A stretch of 64,000 nucleotides of DNA from Mesobacillus boroniphilus (GTDB lineage: Bacteria > Bacillota > Bacilli > Bacillales > Cytobacillaceae): assembly GCF_018424685.1 (NCBI RefSeq), contig NZ_QTKX01000001.1, forward strand, positions 1,922,001 through 1,986,000, in the 5' to 3' direction. Shown in pieces: positions 8,656-18,061 of the stretch (the stretch's first letter is position 1; each line of letters starts with the position of its first letter). A model generated the notes under the pieces. That model searched no databases and had not been told where the DNA came from. It was given only the letters and a program-made list of their open reading frames with translations. A program made the position numbers and the translations under genes.

Positions 8656-9181
8656 TAGTCATCCCTTCCTTTTCAATTATTTCTTCCATAAGCTTTTTCA
8701 GTGTCTTTAACGCACGGTGCTGTGTCGTCTTTACCTTACTTTCCGTCCACGATAAAGCTTCTGCTGTTTCACTTATTGTTAACTCATGTATATAGCGCAT
8801 GATGATGACCATTCGCTGGTCAACCGTGCATTGGTCGAGGCACTTGTACATCATTTGTATTTCTTCACTTTGAAGTGCCATTTCCTCCGGCAGGGGCTGG
8901 TCGTCCCTTACCTGGCGTACAGACATATCAAAGGATTCAAGCAATCGCTGCTTCCAGCCCTTCTGTTTGCGGAAGTGATCAATCGCGACATTCTTTGCAA
9001 TTGAAAACAGCCAGGTCTTTTCACTGCTCTTGCCCTCAAACCGCTCGTAAGCCTTCAAAACGCGGATGTAAACTTCCTGTACAAGATCTTCAGCCAGCTC
9101 CCTGCTCTTTACCATATAAAATAAAAATTGAAAAACGTCATGATGATATTTTTGATACAATTCATCAAAAACGGAGTTCAT
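8630..9181 (-). CDS. sigX: ECF sigma factor SigX
   Basis: A 183-residue ECF-type RNA polymerase sigma factor. Region 2 carries ELAEDLVQEVYIRVL and the -10 recognition helix; region 4 carries TISETAEALSWTESKVKTTQHRAL, an HTH for the -35 element. In B. subtilis SigX controls cell-surface charge and resistance to cationic peptides. A longer frame starts at 9205, but the start at 9181 is preferred because GGAGG precedes it and MNSVFDELY aligns with the known N-terminus; the upstream start would be essentially leaderless. An ECF promoter lies immediately upstream, so the pair is likely autoregulated. Confidence 0.92.
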   Translation of the reverse strand: MNSVFDELYQKYHHDVFQFLFYMVKSRELAEDLVQEVYIRVLKAYERFEGKSSEKTWLFSIAKNVAIDHFRKQKGWKQRLLESFDMSVRQVRDDQPLPEEMALQSEEIQMMYKCLDQCTVDQRMVIIMRYIHELTISETAEALSWTESKVKTTQHRALKTLKKLMEEIIEKEGMTSEKVTAKR

Positions 9182-9212
9182 AGGTCTATTCGCCTCCGTA
9201 TTCATAAGATTA

Positions 9213-9238
9213 GTCGTAAAAAATTAATAAAAGTTTCA
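9213..9238 (-). promoter_or_regulatory. Autoregulatory ECF promoter of sigX
   Basis: Reverse strand TGAAAC (9233-9238), 16-nt T-rich spacer, CGAC (9213-9216). This matches the SigX/SigW-type consensus and lies about 32 nt before the chosen sigX start. Confidence 0.8.
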
Positions 9239-9333
9239 TATTAACTATATTATTTTTAGAATGGAAATGGAAGGAATTTTCGAGGACAAAATATTCGCTC
9301 AAGCTCCAGGCGTAAAAAGAGGGGGATGGATTA

Positions 9334-9640
9334 ATGACGGACACTTTCCCCCTGGTTCTCATGATTTCTGTCCGTCATGACCATGATGACGGACACTTTT
9401 CCTCTGGTTTTCATTATTTCTGTCCGTTATGACCATGATGACGGACACTTTCCCCCTGGTTCTCATGATTCCTGTCCGTCATGACCATGATGACGGACAC
9501 TTTTCCTCTGGTTTTCATGATTTCTGTCCATCAGACCATGATGACGGACACTTTCCCTCTGGTTCTCATGATTTCTGTCCGTCATGACTATGATGACGGA
9601 CACTTTTCCTCTGGTTTTCATGATTTCTGTCCGTTATAAC
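9334..9640. repeat. Six-unit 52-bp tandem hairpin array
   Basis: ATGACGGACA recurs at 9334, 9386, 9438, 9490, 9541 and 9593 (period 52, once 51). Each unit ends in TGTCCGTCAT or a close variant, so each junction folds as a 10-bp stem with a 7-nt loop, for example TGTCCGTCAT-GACCATG-ATGACGGACA at 9369-9395. Units alternate between a CTTTCCCCCTGGTTCTC-like and a CTTTTCCTCTGGTTTTC form, which suggests amplification of a 104-bp dimer. The array fills the space between the resE terminator and the sigX promoter; no gene is present. Confidence 0.92.
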
Positions 9641-9651
9641 TTTAATAGGCA

Positions 9652-9699
9652 AATAGAAAAGAGGCTGTCCAAAAATGATAGCATTTTGGCACAGCCTCT
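9652..9699 (-). terminator. Terminator of resDE
   Basis: Long stem AGAGGCTGT...ACAGCCTCT followed by TTTTC on the reverse strand, 48 nt after the resE stop. Confidence 0.8.
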
Positions 9700-9746
9700 C
9701 TCTGGAAACATTCAATGTTCCTTGTGAATCAAGAATAGTCGGCAAG

Positions 9747-11534
9747 TTATTCAATATTTCGAGGGATGAAAAAGGAAAATGTCGTACCTTGTCCGAGTTT
9801 GCTTTTTACCGAAATATTCCCTCGATGTGCGTCGATAATATTCTTGGCAATAGCTAATCCAAGGCCAGTGCCAGACACTCCGCGAGTCCTGGATTTATCG
9901 CCCTTATAGAACCTCTCGAACAAGAATGGCAAGTCTTCCTCGGGAATACCAGGGCCCTGGTCACTTACCTCGAAATATAAGCCTTTTTCATTGGTCCTTC
10001 CGCTAATAACGACGGATGCCGAATCGGGAACATGCCTGATTGCATTATCGATTAGGTTGGTAAGCACCTGTTCGATGCGGTCTGGATCAAAACGAAAATC
10101 CCGTTCCTCTGAATCAAACTGGACAGATAACTCAATGCCCTTTTCCTTCGCCAAACCATGGAATTTACGGATAATCCGATTTACATATGGATTAATCTCA
10201 ACGGATTCAACGTTTAGAAGAATATGACCAGCTTCCATACGGGCTAAGTCAAGAAGTTCATTAACAAGGCGGCCCATTCGGAGTGATTCATCGTAAATGA
10301 CTTTGGCCATTTCTTTTTTCTCTTCATCCGTTTGAGCGATGTCATCGACGATTGCTTCACTATACCCTTGCATCATTGAAATCGGCGTCCTTAATTCGTG
10401 TGAAACATTGGCGATGAAATCTTCCCTCATTTTGTCGAGCTTTCGTTCCTCGGTCATATCCCGGACTACGGCAACAGCTCCGCGGATGAATCTTTTATTA
10501 TAAAGCGGGCTGACGATGATTACCCAGGTCCTTCCCTGGGCAGTAATCTCCCCAACCTGCTCTTTCTCCGTATTGACTGCCAGCTGGAACAACTCCATGA
10601 CTTCAGACGGGACGGCATCTGTATTCTCTGAAGCCAGACCCTGTTCATAGTACCAATATCTCAGGAATACTTCCGCAGGTGGATTAGTAATCAGGATTGT
10701 GCCATCACGGTTGAATGTGATAACGCCATCTGCCATACTGCTCAGAATGCTTGTCAGCTGTTCTTTTTCCTGACTTAGAGCATTCATATTGAATTTCAAT
10801 TGCCTGCCCATCTGATTGAAGGCGGTTGCTAATTCCCCTATTTCATCATGAGTAAGGATTGGTACCTTTGTATCAAACTTTCCTCTGGCGACTTCAAAGG
10901 CGGCCTCCCTCATTTTTCGCAAAGGAGAAGTAATCCTGGTAGACAGGAAGAAAGCAAAGATTGTCGTAAGTACTATTGCAACGCCTGCTGCGAGCAAAAT
11001 GAACTTGGTCGTCAGCCTGATTGTCTCTTCCATTACTTCAAGCGACTGATAAATAAAGACGGCCCCGTTCCCTTGCTCAAACTGTTGAAGTGGAACACCG
11101 ATCATTAAATATTGAGTATCATCAACCTCGTTTGAAATGCCTGGCAGGGGAGTGATGATATCTACAGTTTTGTCCTTCTTAAAAACCGCAGAAAGATCCC
11201 GATTGTTCATGAAAAATGAAATCGGTACATGCGTCGTGTCTTCTCCACCAGGTGAATAAAAATAAGTATTTTCATCTTTAATGACTGTTACTCTGGAGTC
11301 ATCATCAACCATTTCCCATGCAATCTCAAGACCTAATTGTTCCTCCTGGCCAGGATGGTCTTCCAGAACCCTGGCTATTTTCTCTGCAGTATTGGTCATT
11401 CCTTTCCTGGTTTCATTAATGTGATAGTTTTCAAAAAACTCCATCAACATGACTGTCAGTATAAACAACACAAATGAAACCAGCAAAAGGATGGTAATCC
11501 AAAGCTTACCTACTACACTGCGCCAAAACATCAT
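9747..11534 (-). CDS. resE: Sensor histidine kinase ResE
   Basis: A 595-residue membrane kinase of the aerobic/anaerobic respiration system. TM1 is at 13-33, an extracytoplasmic sensor region at 35-170, TM2 at about 174-197, then HAMP (198-250) and a PAS domain (about 255-360). The kinase core has the H-box NVSHELRTP (His379), an N-box in DNAIRHV, and GTGLGLAIAKNII. It phosphorylates ResD in response to oxygen limitation or nitric oxide in B. subtilis. The start overlaps the resD stop by 4 nt (ATGA); ATG at 11534 or the next codon is equally possible. Confidence 0.96.
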   Translation of the reverse strand: MMFWRSVVGKLWITILLLVSFVLFILTVMLMEFFENYHINETRKGMTNTAEKIARVLEDHPGQEEQLGLEIAWEMVDDDSRVTVIKDENTYFYSPGGEDTTHVPISFFMNNRDLSAVFKKDKTVDIITPLPGISNEVDDTQYLMIGVPLQQFEQGNGAVFIYQSLEVMEETIRLTTKFILLAAGVAIVLTTIFAFFLSTRITSPLRKMREAAFEVARGKFDTKVPILTHDEIGELATAFNQMGRQLKFNMNALSQEKEQLTSILSSMADGVITFNRDGTILITNPPAEVFLRYWYYEQGLASENTDAVPSEVMELFQLAVNTEKEQVGEITAQGRTWVIIVSPLYNKRFIRGAVAVVRDMTEERKLDKMREDFIANVSHELRTPISMMQGYSEAIVDDIAQTDEEKKEMAKVIYDESLRMGRLVNELLDLARMEAGHILLNVESVEINPYVNRIIRKFHGLAKEKGIELSVQFDSEERDFRFDPDRIEQVLTNLIDNAIRHVPDSASVVISGRTNEKGLYFEVSDQGPGIPEEDLPFLFERFYKGDKSRTRGVSGTGLGLAIAKNIIDAHRGNISVKSKLGQGTTFSFFIPRNIE

Positions 11535-12247
11535 TCATTGACTACCTCAAACTTGTAGCCAACCCCCCAGACTGTAACAATCATCTTCGCAGCCTGTTCA
11601 GACACTTTATTCAGCTTCTCTCGCAATCTTTTAACATGTGTATCAACGGTTCGCAAATCGCCGAAAAATTCATAATGCCAAACTTCTTTCAATAATTGCT
11701 CACGGTCAAAAACTTTATCAGGTGCTTTCGCAAGGAAGTAAAGCAGCTCATATTCCTTAGGCGTCAGGCTGACTTCTTTTCCATCTGCCAAAACCCTATG
11801 GGCATCATTATCAATGGTTAAATGAGGGAAAACAATCACATCTTTAGCAGTCGTCTCTGTCTGCAGATAACTTGTGCTCGAAGAACGGCGCAGCATCGCT
11901 TTGACTCTCAGGACAACTTCACGAGGGCTGAACGGTTTGACGATATAATCATCAGTACCTACCTCAAACCCTTGTACCCTGTTCACTTCCTCACCTTTCG
12001 CGGTAAGCATGATAACAGGTGTTGACTTCTTTTCACGAAGGTCACGGCAAACCTCGATCCCGTCTTTCCCAGGCATCATCAAATCAAGAAGGATGACGTC
12101 GTAATCGTTTGCAAGCGACTTCGCCAGCGCTTCATTTCCGTCTTCCGCTTCATCAATTATATAGTTCTCTCTCTCAAGATACATCTTCAATAATCGTCTG
12201 ATTCTTTCTTCATCATCCACTACTAAAATCTTCACGTCTTTTTCCAT
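11531..12247 (-). CDS. resD: Response regulator ResD
   Basis: A 238-residue OmpR-family regulator. The receiver domain has DDEE at 11-14, the phospho-acceptor Asp55 in LLDLMMPG, and Lys in the VKPFSP loop. The C-terminal winged helix contains EYELLYFLAKAPDKVF and RTVDTHVKRLREKL. In B. subtilis ResD activates resABC, ctaA, fnr and nitrite/nitrate respiration genes. GGAGGG precedes the start. It is separated from resC by a terminator-like stem, so it may have its own promoter as well as read-through from resABC. Confidence 0.97.
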   Translation of the reverse strand: MEKDVKILVVDDEERIRRLLKMYLERENYIIDEAEDGNEALAKSLANDYDVILLDLMMPGKDGIEVCRDLREKKSTPVIMLTAKGEEVNRVQGFEVGTDDYIVKPFSPREVVLRVKAMLRRSSSTSYLQTETTAKDVIVFPHLTIDNDAHRVLADGKEVSLTPKEYELLYFLAKAPDKVFDREQLLKEVWHYEFFGDLRTVDTHVKRLREKLNKVSEQAAKMIVTVWGVGYKFEVVNE

Positions 12248-12302
12248 AAGGTATATCCCTCCCTGCGATTATTTTACATAAAGCCGAGTCTTCTTTCCAC
12301 GA

Positions 12303-12339
12303 TTTTTTAAAAAAGGCCTTCACTTGAGGCAGTGAAGGC
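12303..12339 (-). terminator. Terminator between resC and resD
   Basis: GCCTTCACT / AGTGAAGGC stem followed by a T-run on the reverse strand, 20 nt after resC. Read-through could give a full resABCDE transcript. Confidence 0.75.
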
Positions 12340-12359
12340 AGTCATAAATTTGACACATT

Positions 12360-13547
12360 TTAAGAACCTGCATAAGAATGCAAGCCAGCAATAACAAGGT
12401 TAACTGCTACAAGGTTAAACATGATAATGATAAAACCAATTACCGCAAGCCATGCGGATCTTTCGCCATGCCATCCTTTTGAAAGGCGCAAATGCAGGAA
12501 AGCAGCATAGAAAAGCCAGGTAATTAGTGCCCATACTTCCTTCGGATCCCATCCCCAGAAGCGGGTCCAGGCAATCTGGGCCCAAATCATTGCAAAAATC
12601 AGCCCGCCAAGCGTAAATACCGGGAAGCCGATTAATACGGAACGATAGCCGATCTCGTCAACTAAATCCATATTGATATTTTTTGTCCATGGCTGCAATG
12701 CAGCGGCTACACGCTTTCGCAGGATAACTCTTAATAACACATATAATACTATACCCGCCGCGAGCGACCAAATAACAGTATTCAATTTCTTGGCACTGAT
12801 GATGGCAGGGGTCTCGAACAATGGTTCAAACCGTTCTTTGTCAGTCAACTCATACTGATGAGGACCTACTATCGCAGGAATTGTATACTCCTCCGTCGCA
12901 GGCTGCCCATCTTTATTGATATAGTTGAAGTTTGCTGTATAATCTGTTGCCGCGAAGAAACTCGAGACAAACACGAAGCCCAGCGTACTGATCAAACCAA
13001 ACAAAACAACCTCAAGCCATAATGTACTTTTGCTTTTCTTCGTCTGGTCAACACTTCTTACAAGATAAATCAGACCTGCAGCAAAACTGATTGCCAGGAT
13101 TGCTTGTCCGATTGCTGTAGTCGTAACGTGAATATGGAGCCAGTAACTTTGAAGTGCCGGAATCAATGGTGTAACTTCCCTTGGGAACATGCTTCCATAG
13201 GCAATGATCAAAGCAGCTACCGGTAAAGTGAACAATCCCAGCAACGGAGTTTTATACATAAAATAACTGATGATAAATGCTCCTACCAATGACATGCCGA
13301 AGAATGTCGTGAATTCGAACAGGTTGCTGACCGGCGCGTGTCCGGAAGCAATCCATCTTAAAATAAAAAATGTTAACTGGGAAAGGAAACCCGCAATCGT
13401 TACAACAATTCCAATTTTTGCCCATTTGTTTGGGGCATTTTTTTTGTCAGCATGCCTTTTATCCTTAATAGCTCCCCCGAAAAACAAAATACCGACTAGA
13501 TAGAGGATAAATGCTGCAAACAGAAAGTTAGAACTCAACTCAACCAT
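12360..13547 (-). CDS. resC: Cytochrome c biogenesis protein ResC (CcsA family)
   Basis: A 395-residue polytopic membrane protein of the System II cytochrome c maturation machinery. The tryptophan-rich haem-handling loop is visible near residue 330 ([16 protein letters not shown]). At least eight hydrophobic helices are present. With ResB it forms the haem export and ligation complex that attaches haem to apocytochromes outside the membrane. It starts 12 nt after resB, in the resA-resB-resC operon. Confidence 0.95.
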   Translation of the reverse strand: MVELSSNFLFAAFILYLVGILFFGGAIKDKRHADKKNAPNKWAKIGIVVTIAGFLSQLTFFILRWIASGHAPVSNLFEFTTFFGMSLVGAFIISYFMYKTPLLGLFTLPVAALIIAYGSMFPREVTPLIPALQSYWLHIHVTTTAIGQAILAISFAAGLIYLVRSVDQTKKSKSTLWLEVVLFGLISTLGFVFVSSFFAATDYTANFNYINKDGQPATEEYTIPAIVGPHQYELTDKERFEPLFETPAIISAKKLNTVIWSLAAGIVLYVLLRVILRKRVAAALQPWTKNINMDLVDEIGYRSVLIGFPVFTLGGLIFAMIWAQIAWTRFWGWDPKEVWALITWLFYAAFLHLRLSKGWHGERSAWLAVIGFIIIMFNLVAVNLVIAGLHSYAGS

Positions 13548-13559
13548 TATTTTCCCTCC

Positions 13560-15182
13560 TTACTCCTTCTTTTCTTCTGCCGCCTGGTCTTCCGGAGCTA
13601 CTCCAGAATCGGAAAAGACTTCTTCAAGCTCTCTTTTTAAACCATGCCAGTTTTTATTTGTATGAGCGGCAGTCCATACCTGGTTATTTACTCTTCTTAT
13701 CCATACACGTCGATGATTCCAATATGCCCCCTGAATTACACCAATCATGAATATTAATCCGCCAAGCCCAATGATCCAAAGAGTGTGATCTTTTCTGACA
13801 GTCAGAGCAGTAACATTCTTCGTTTCTATCCCTGCGAATGTCATCTTGTAATCATTTTCACCCAATGGCTCGAGATTTTGCCTGATGGCTACGAAACTGA
13901 CTTCACCTTCTGTATTCTCTGGAGAGTACATTTTGAAAATAAAAGCAGGGTTATTGGGAATCCGTGATTTTGTTGCTGGTTCACCATCATCATTGAACTC
14001 AAAATCAGGGAAATAGCTCATCACTTCGACTTTGTACCCATTGCCTAAATCGTACTTCATTTCTGGGTCATATAAGTCTACAGTCACATCGCCAAACTGA
14101 TCCCCTGTTTCTTTATTTTCTAGTTTAAAAGCCATTTTGCTCATTTCATCAAGCTTGTAATCGACCTGGTACAAGGCAAAGCCATCAATTTTAAGAGGCT
14201 TGTTTACCTGGATAGCCTGGTCACGAATCTTTTCTAGTTCAGGTTTTTCACCCGGGATAATTTCTCCCTGTCTCTGGTATAAAGTAGCGTCAGTTTGATA
14301 GTTTTTAACGACCGTGCCAGCTTTGTTTATTGCATCCTGGAAGACTTCCTCATCTTTATCTTTATCATAAACCTCAAAGATAAATTGATTGTTTTCAAGG
14401 TAATAGCGGCCTTCTGTACCAGGGATTGCTTTTGTTTCACCTTCCCTAAGCCACAGGATTTCGTCCACATACATACCAGGTACGAACCTAAGCATGCCTC
14501 CAATCAAAAAAATGATCAGGCCAAGATGGTTCACATATGGGCCCCATCTTGAAAAACGATTTTTTTCCGCAAGGATATCACCATTTTCCTCACGTAGCTT
14601 ATACCGTTTTTTCGTTAAATTTTCTTTGATTTTCCCTGCTGCTTCATCTGTTAATACAGCATCTGACATACCGAACATTCTCTGGCGCTTCAAAAAGCTT
14701 TCATGTCTTGATACTCTCTGGTTTTTCAAAGATCTGTATAACGGAACCACCCTGTCAAGGCTCGCGATAACGAGTGATATACCAAGGGCAGCAATTAAAA
14801 GCAAGTACCACCAGGAACTGTAAAGGTTGTGGAAACCAAGGTCATAATAAAGCTTCCCTGGCCATCCGTATTTCTCTTCATAATATTCCCATGCAGGCAT
14901 TACTGGCGGGATATACATTTCCTGTGGGAAAATCGTACCTAAAGAGGATGCGATCAAGAGGATGACAATCAGCCATACCCCAACTTTTACCGATGAAAAG
15001 AAATTCCAGATTTTATCGATGATCGTCTTGTTATAAGTTTGTGAACGGCGCGCACTTCCTTCATAGCGCATATCAACTAGCTGCTTCTCATTCTCTTTTT
15101 CTTCGAGCATTCTTCCGCAAGATTCACATAGGATCGTTCCCTGCGGATTTATATGGCCGCACTCACATTTTACTTCGTTCAT
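13560..15182 (-). CDS. resB: Cytochrome c biogenesis protein ResB
   Basis: A 540-residue partner of ResC. It begins with a short zinc-ribbon-like stretch (CECGHINPQG...CESCG, Cys at 5, 7, 19 and 22), followed by transmembrane helices around 70-85 and 125-145, a long outer domain, and a final helix near 480. This layout is that of Ccs1/ResB. The C-terminus is rich in acidic residues. It lies 28 nt downstream of resA in the same operon. Confidence 0.95.
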   Translation of the reverse strand: MNEVKCECGHINPQGTILCESCGRMLEEKENEKQLVDMRYEGSARRSQTYNKTIIDKIWNFFSSVKVGVWLIVILLIASSLGTIFPQEMYIPPVMPAWEYYEEKYGWPGKLYYDLGFHNLYSSWWYLLLIAALGISLVIASLDRVVPLYRSLKNQRVSRHESFLKRQRMFGMSDAVLTDEAAGKIKENLTKKRYKLREENGDILAEKNRFSRWGPYVNHLGLIIFLIGGMLRFVPGMYVDEILWLREGETKAIPGTEGRYYLENNQFIFEVYDKDKDEEVFQDAINKAGTVVKNYQTDATLYQRQGEIIPGEKPELEKIRDQAIQVNKPLKIDGFALYQVDYKLDEMSKMAFKLENKETGDQFGDVTVDLYDPEMKYDLGNGYKVEVMSYFPDFEFNDDGEPATKSRIPNNPAFIFKMYSPENTEGEVSFVAIRQNLEPLGENDYKMTFAGIETKNVTALTVRKDHTLWIIGLGGLIFMIGVIQGAYWNHRRVWIRRVNNQVWTAAHTNKNWHGLKRELEEVFSDSGVAPEDQAAEEKKE

Positions 15183-15210
15183 AGTAAAAACTCCCTGTTC
15201 CCCTTACTTT

Positions 15211-15732
15211 TTAAGGTTTTATCTGTTCCATGAAATCACGGACTGTTTCTTCATTTAATTCCCCGGTATGGCTCTTAACCACATTCCCTTCTTTATCTAT
15301 CAAAAAAGTGATTGGCAGCGGGTTAATACCATATGCTGCCTGGACTTGTCCATCATCAATCATAACAGGGAAATTCAACCCCTTGCGTTCGACAAACTTA
15401 TTTATAACAAGTTTTGATTCACTTGAGTTAACTGCAAGAACCTGTACACCTTTATCCTTGAACTGCTGGTACTGATTTTCAATATAAGGCATTTCTCTCT
15501 CGCATGGCTTGCACCATGTCGCCCAAAAGTTCAGGAAAACACCTTGCCCTTTGTATTCAGAAAGCCGGTGCTTGTTGCCCTCCATATCGACAAGGACAAA
15601 ATCAGGGGCCGGTTTTCCAATTTCTATCTTCTGGTTTTTATCCTTATTCATGTTGGCATACAGCGTATATCCAACTGCCAAAGCCATTATGGCAAGAATA
15701 ATAGTCCGGGTTACCAGACGTTTCTTTTTCAT
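15211..15732 (-). CDS. resA: Thiol-disulfide oxidoreductase ResA
   Basis: A 173-residue membrane-anchored thioredoxin-like protein that reduces the CxxCH disulfide of apocytochrome c before haem attachment. The N-terminal anchor is at 8-25. The active site is WCKPCERE with Cys74 and Cys77; Glu80, important in B. subtilis ResA, is kept, while the residue between the cysteines is Lys where B. subtilis has Glu. The cis-Pro motif is INPLPITFLID. GTAGGAGG precedes the start. First gene of resABC. Confidence 0.95.
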   Translation of the reverse strand: MKKKRLVTRTIILAIMALAVGYTLYANMNKDKNQKIEIGKPAPDFVLVDMEGNKHRLSEYKGQGVFLNFWATWCKPCEREMPYIENQYQQFKDKGVQVLAVNSSESKLVINKFVERKGLNFPVMIDDGQVQAAYGINPLPITFLIDKEGNVVKSHTGELNEETVRDFMEQIKP

Positions 15733-15797
15733 CCCCTAAACCTCCTACCGTATTTCTCTCTCATTATATCATTTCAAATATAACTATTTTGTAAAGT

Positions 15798-16523
15798 CTA
15801 CGATTTTTTCATTGCAAGTACACGGAGCTGTTTAACCTCGTGATGTGTAAGCTCCCTGATTTCCCCAGTCCTTAATCCATTCAGCGTCAGAAATCCGTAC
15901 TTTTCCCTTTTCAGTTTCAATACAGGGTGCCCAATTGCGTCGAACATTCTTCTGACCTGTCTATTCCGTCCCTCATGGATCGTGATTTCGACAATTGCCG
16001 TGTCCTTCTTTTTATCGACACTCAGCAATTTGGTTCTAGCAGGTGCAGTTTTTCCATCTTCGAGCATGACGCCTCGAGCCAGGCTAGTCAGCTTTTCCTT
16101 TGAAGGGATTCCTTTTACCTTTGCCACATACACCTTATCAATTTCATTGCTTGGATGCATGAGCAAGTTTGCGAATTCTCCATCGTTCGTCAGCAAAAGC
16201 AGACCAGATGTATCATAATCAAGCCGCCCTACAGGATAGATGCGCTGTTGAATTGTCTGGAAAAAGTCCGTAACCACTTTGCGCCCCTTATCATCCTGTA
16301 CACTTGAAATAACACCTCGGGGTTTATAGAACAAGAAATATACCGGTTCTTCCCCTTCAATCTGAACTCCATCCACTTCGACTCTGTCGGATGAGGTCAC
16401 CTTGCGGCCAAGTTCTTTGACAACACTTCCATTTACCTTGACTCTTCCTTCGAGGATCATTTCCTCGGCTTTTCTTCTCGATGCTATTCCTGCATGAGCT
16501 ATAACTTTTTGCAGTCTTTCCAT
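15798..16523 (-). CDS. rluB: 23S rRNA pseudouridine synthase RluB
   Basis: A 241-residue enzyme that makes a pseudouridine in 23S rRNA. The N-terminal S4 RNA-binding domain (RLQKVIAHAGIASRRKAEEM) is followed by the RsuA/RluB catalytic core with GRLDYDTSGLLLLTNDG, whose Asp is the catalytic residue. The start at 16523 is used because AGGAG precedes it; an in-frame ATG three codons upstream lacks a site. It lies between resA and spmB as in B. subtilis (ypuL). Confidence 0.93.
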   Translation of the reverse strand: MERLQKVIAHAGIASRRKAEEMILEGRVKVNGSVVKELGRKVTSSDRVEVDGVQIEGEEPVYFLFYKPRGVISSVQDDKGRKVVTDFFQTIQQRIYPVGRLDYDTSGLLLLTNDGEFANLLMHPSNEIDKVYVAKVKGIPSKEKLTSLARGVMLEDGKTAPARTKLLSVDKKKDTAIVEITIHEGRNRQVRRMFDAIGHPVLKLKREKYGFLTLNGLRTGEIRELTHHEVKQLRVLAMKKS

Positions 16524-16813
16524 GAAGGTCACTCCTATTTAATATCAATTAACTATGGTTAATATCAATATCTAATCCATCCTTATGAATTATGACATAA
16601 CTCTCGCTGTTTTCAAAGTAAGCAATGGTGTAAAAAGTGAAAAATAAATAAGGAGAGTTAATTGTTTTTTAACAAAGGGTGGTTCTGTAATCCTGTTACA
16701 TTATTATTTTATACTAATAATTGATTAGTTTACGAATACTGAACTGATAGGTTTTTAATATATATTATTAAAAATTAGACTATGTTAAATTAGGCTGTTG
16801 ATTTTCGGTTTTA
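16524..16813. other. Gene-free AT-rich stretch upstream of rluB
   Basis: About 290 bp with no credible gene. It contains a directly repeated TTAATATCAAT at about 16537 and 16559 flanking a small TTAAC/GTTAA palindrome next to the rluB start, which could be an operator. The rest is AT-rich with no clear hairpin. Confidence 0.5.
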
Positions 16814-16852
16814 ATAAAAAACAAAGAAGATACCCACAGAAGGTATCTTCTT
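16814..16852 (-). terminator. Terminator of the dacB-spmA-spmB operon
   Basis: Perfect 11-bp stem AAGAAGATACC / GGTATCTTCTT with T-runs on both strands, 88 nt after spmB. Confidence 0.85.
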
Positions 16853-16939
16853 TTTATGATAGGAAGTATGAAAATTCACTTTGAGTTCTTGCAAACATCT
16901 TTGCTAGCCTATGCTGACCATGTTCCTGTGCTTTTCTTG

Positions 16940-17467
16940 TCAGAACATGAATGTAACGACGATTATTGCCGTAATGATGGCTACTGCATCGGCAAGAAGT
17001 CCGACTTTGAGTGCGTCTCCCATTTTTTTAATCCCGACAGCGCCGAAATATACGGTAAGCACATAAAACGTTGTGTCGGTGCTTCCTTGAAGTGTGGCAG
17101 CGAGTGTACCAATAAAAGAGTCAGGCCCGTGTACCCCAATTAGGTCACTCGTAATTCCGAGCGCGGCTGTCCCTGAGATTGGCCTGATCAGCGCTAGAGG
17201 GACAATTTCAGCAGGGATCCCTACCATCTCCAAACCGGGACGGAGCCAGTCCACCATGACGTCAAGTGCACCCGATGCCCGAAAAACCGCAATGGCTACC
17301 ATCATCCCTACCAGAAATGGCATGATCGAAACGGCCATTTTGATTCCTTCCTTACCGCCTTCTACAAAACTTTCATATGTGGGGACTTTTTTATAGGTAC
17401 CATAAATCAGGATAAAGGCAATCATGACAGGAATGAACCATAGTGATATGGCAGATACAATTTCCAT
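16940..17467 (-). CDS. spmB: Spore maturation protein B
   Basis: A 175-residue membrane protein with a nucleoside-recognition/Gate fold and four to five hydrophobic helices. SpmA and SpmB are needed for normal spore core dehydration in B. subtilis. The conserved stretch RPISGTAALGITSDLIGVHGPDS is present near residue 95. It starts 6 nt after spmA in the dacB-spmA-spmB operon. Confidence 0.95.
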   Translation of the reverse strand: MEIVSAISLWFIPVMIAFILIYGTYKKVPTYESFVEGGKEGIKMAVSIMPFLVGMMVAIAVFRASGALDVMVDWLRPGLEMVGIPAEIVPLALIRPISGTAALGITSDLIGVHGPDSFIGTLAATLQGSTDTTFYVLTVYFGAVGIKKMGDALKVGLLADAVAIITAIIVVTFMF

Positions 17468-17473
17468 TTGGAT

Positions 17474-18061
17474 TTACCCCTTTTTGCTTCTTCTATAATA
17501 AAAGAAACGGTCAATTAATATCGCTGCAACAGCAGAGACAGCCGTTGCCACAAGAGTCGGCCCCACTATATCTGTTGGATTGGCTGAGTTATAATTCATC
17601 CTTATCGCGATAACAGTGGTTGGAATGAGTGTGATGCTCGCTGTATTGATCGCAAGGAAAGTGATCATCGAGCGACTCGCTTCGTTTTTCCCATCGTTCA
17701 GCTCTTTCAATTCTTCCATTGCTTTGATTCCAAGTGGAGTAGCTGCATTCCCAAGCCCGAACATGTTCGCAATCATGTTTGACAGTATGTACCCCATCGC
17801 TGGATGATTGGAAGGAACTTCAGGGAACAACTTTGAAATCAATGGCTTAAATAAAGTGGAAAGCTTCGATAACAGACCAGAATCCTCCGCGATCCTCATC
17901 ATGCCAAGCCAGAAAACCAGGATGCTGATCAAGCCAATACTAAGTGTGATCGCTTCCTTCGCACCGTTAAAAACAGCTTCGTTCACCTCAGCCATTGTGC
18001 CATTCACCATTGCAAAGCCAAGTCCAATTAAAATCATGACCACCCAGATATAGTTAACCAT
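17474..18061 (-). CDS. spmA: Spore maturation protein A
   Basis: A 195-residue polytopic membrane protein of the SpmA family. It carries the conserved NMFGLGNAATPLGIKAMEEL segment near residue 98, a match to the Gate-domain motif. It works with SpmB and DacB in forming the spore cortex and core. Its ATG overlaps the dacB stop by 8 nt, so translation is coupled. Confidence 0.96.
   Translation of the reverse strand: MVNYIWVVMILIGLGFAMVNGTMAEVNEAVFNGAKEAITLSIGLISILVFWLGMMRIAEDSGLLSKLSTLFKPLISKLFPEVPSNHPAMGYILSNMIANMFGLGNAATPLGIKAMEELKELNDGKNEASRSMITFLAINTASITLIPTTVIAIRMNYNSANPTDIVGPTLVATAVSAVAAILIDRFFYYRRSKKG

Noticed and set aside
9334..9640. CRISPR array
   Set aside because: The regular period suggested CRISPR, but the segments between repeated arms are nearly identical to each other, so there are no spacers, and no cas gene is near.
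16650..16730. Possible 20-residue peptide after AAGGAG upstream of rluB
   Set aside because: Only about 20 codons, no conserved feature, low-complexity context.
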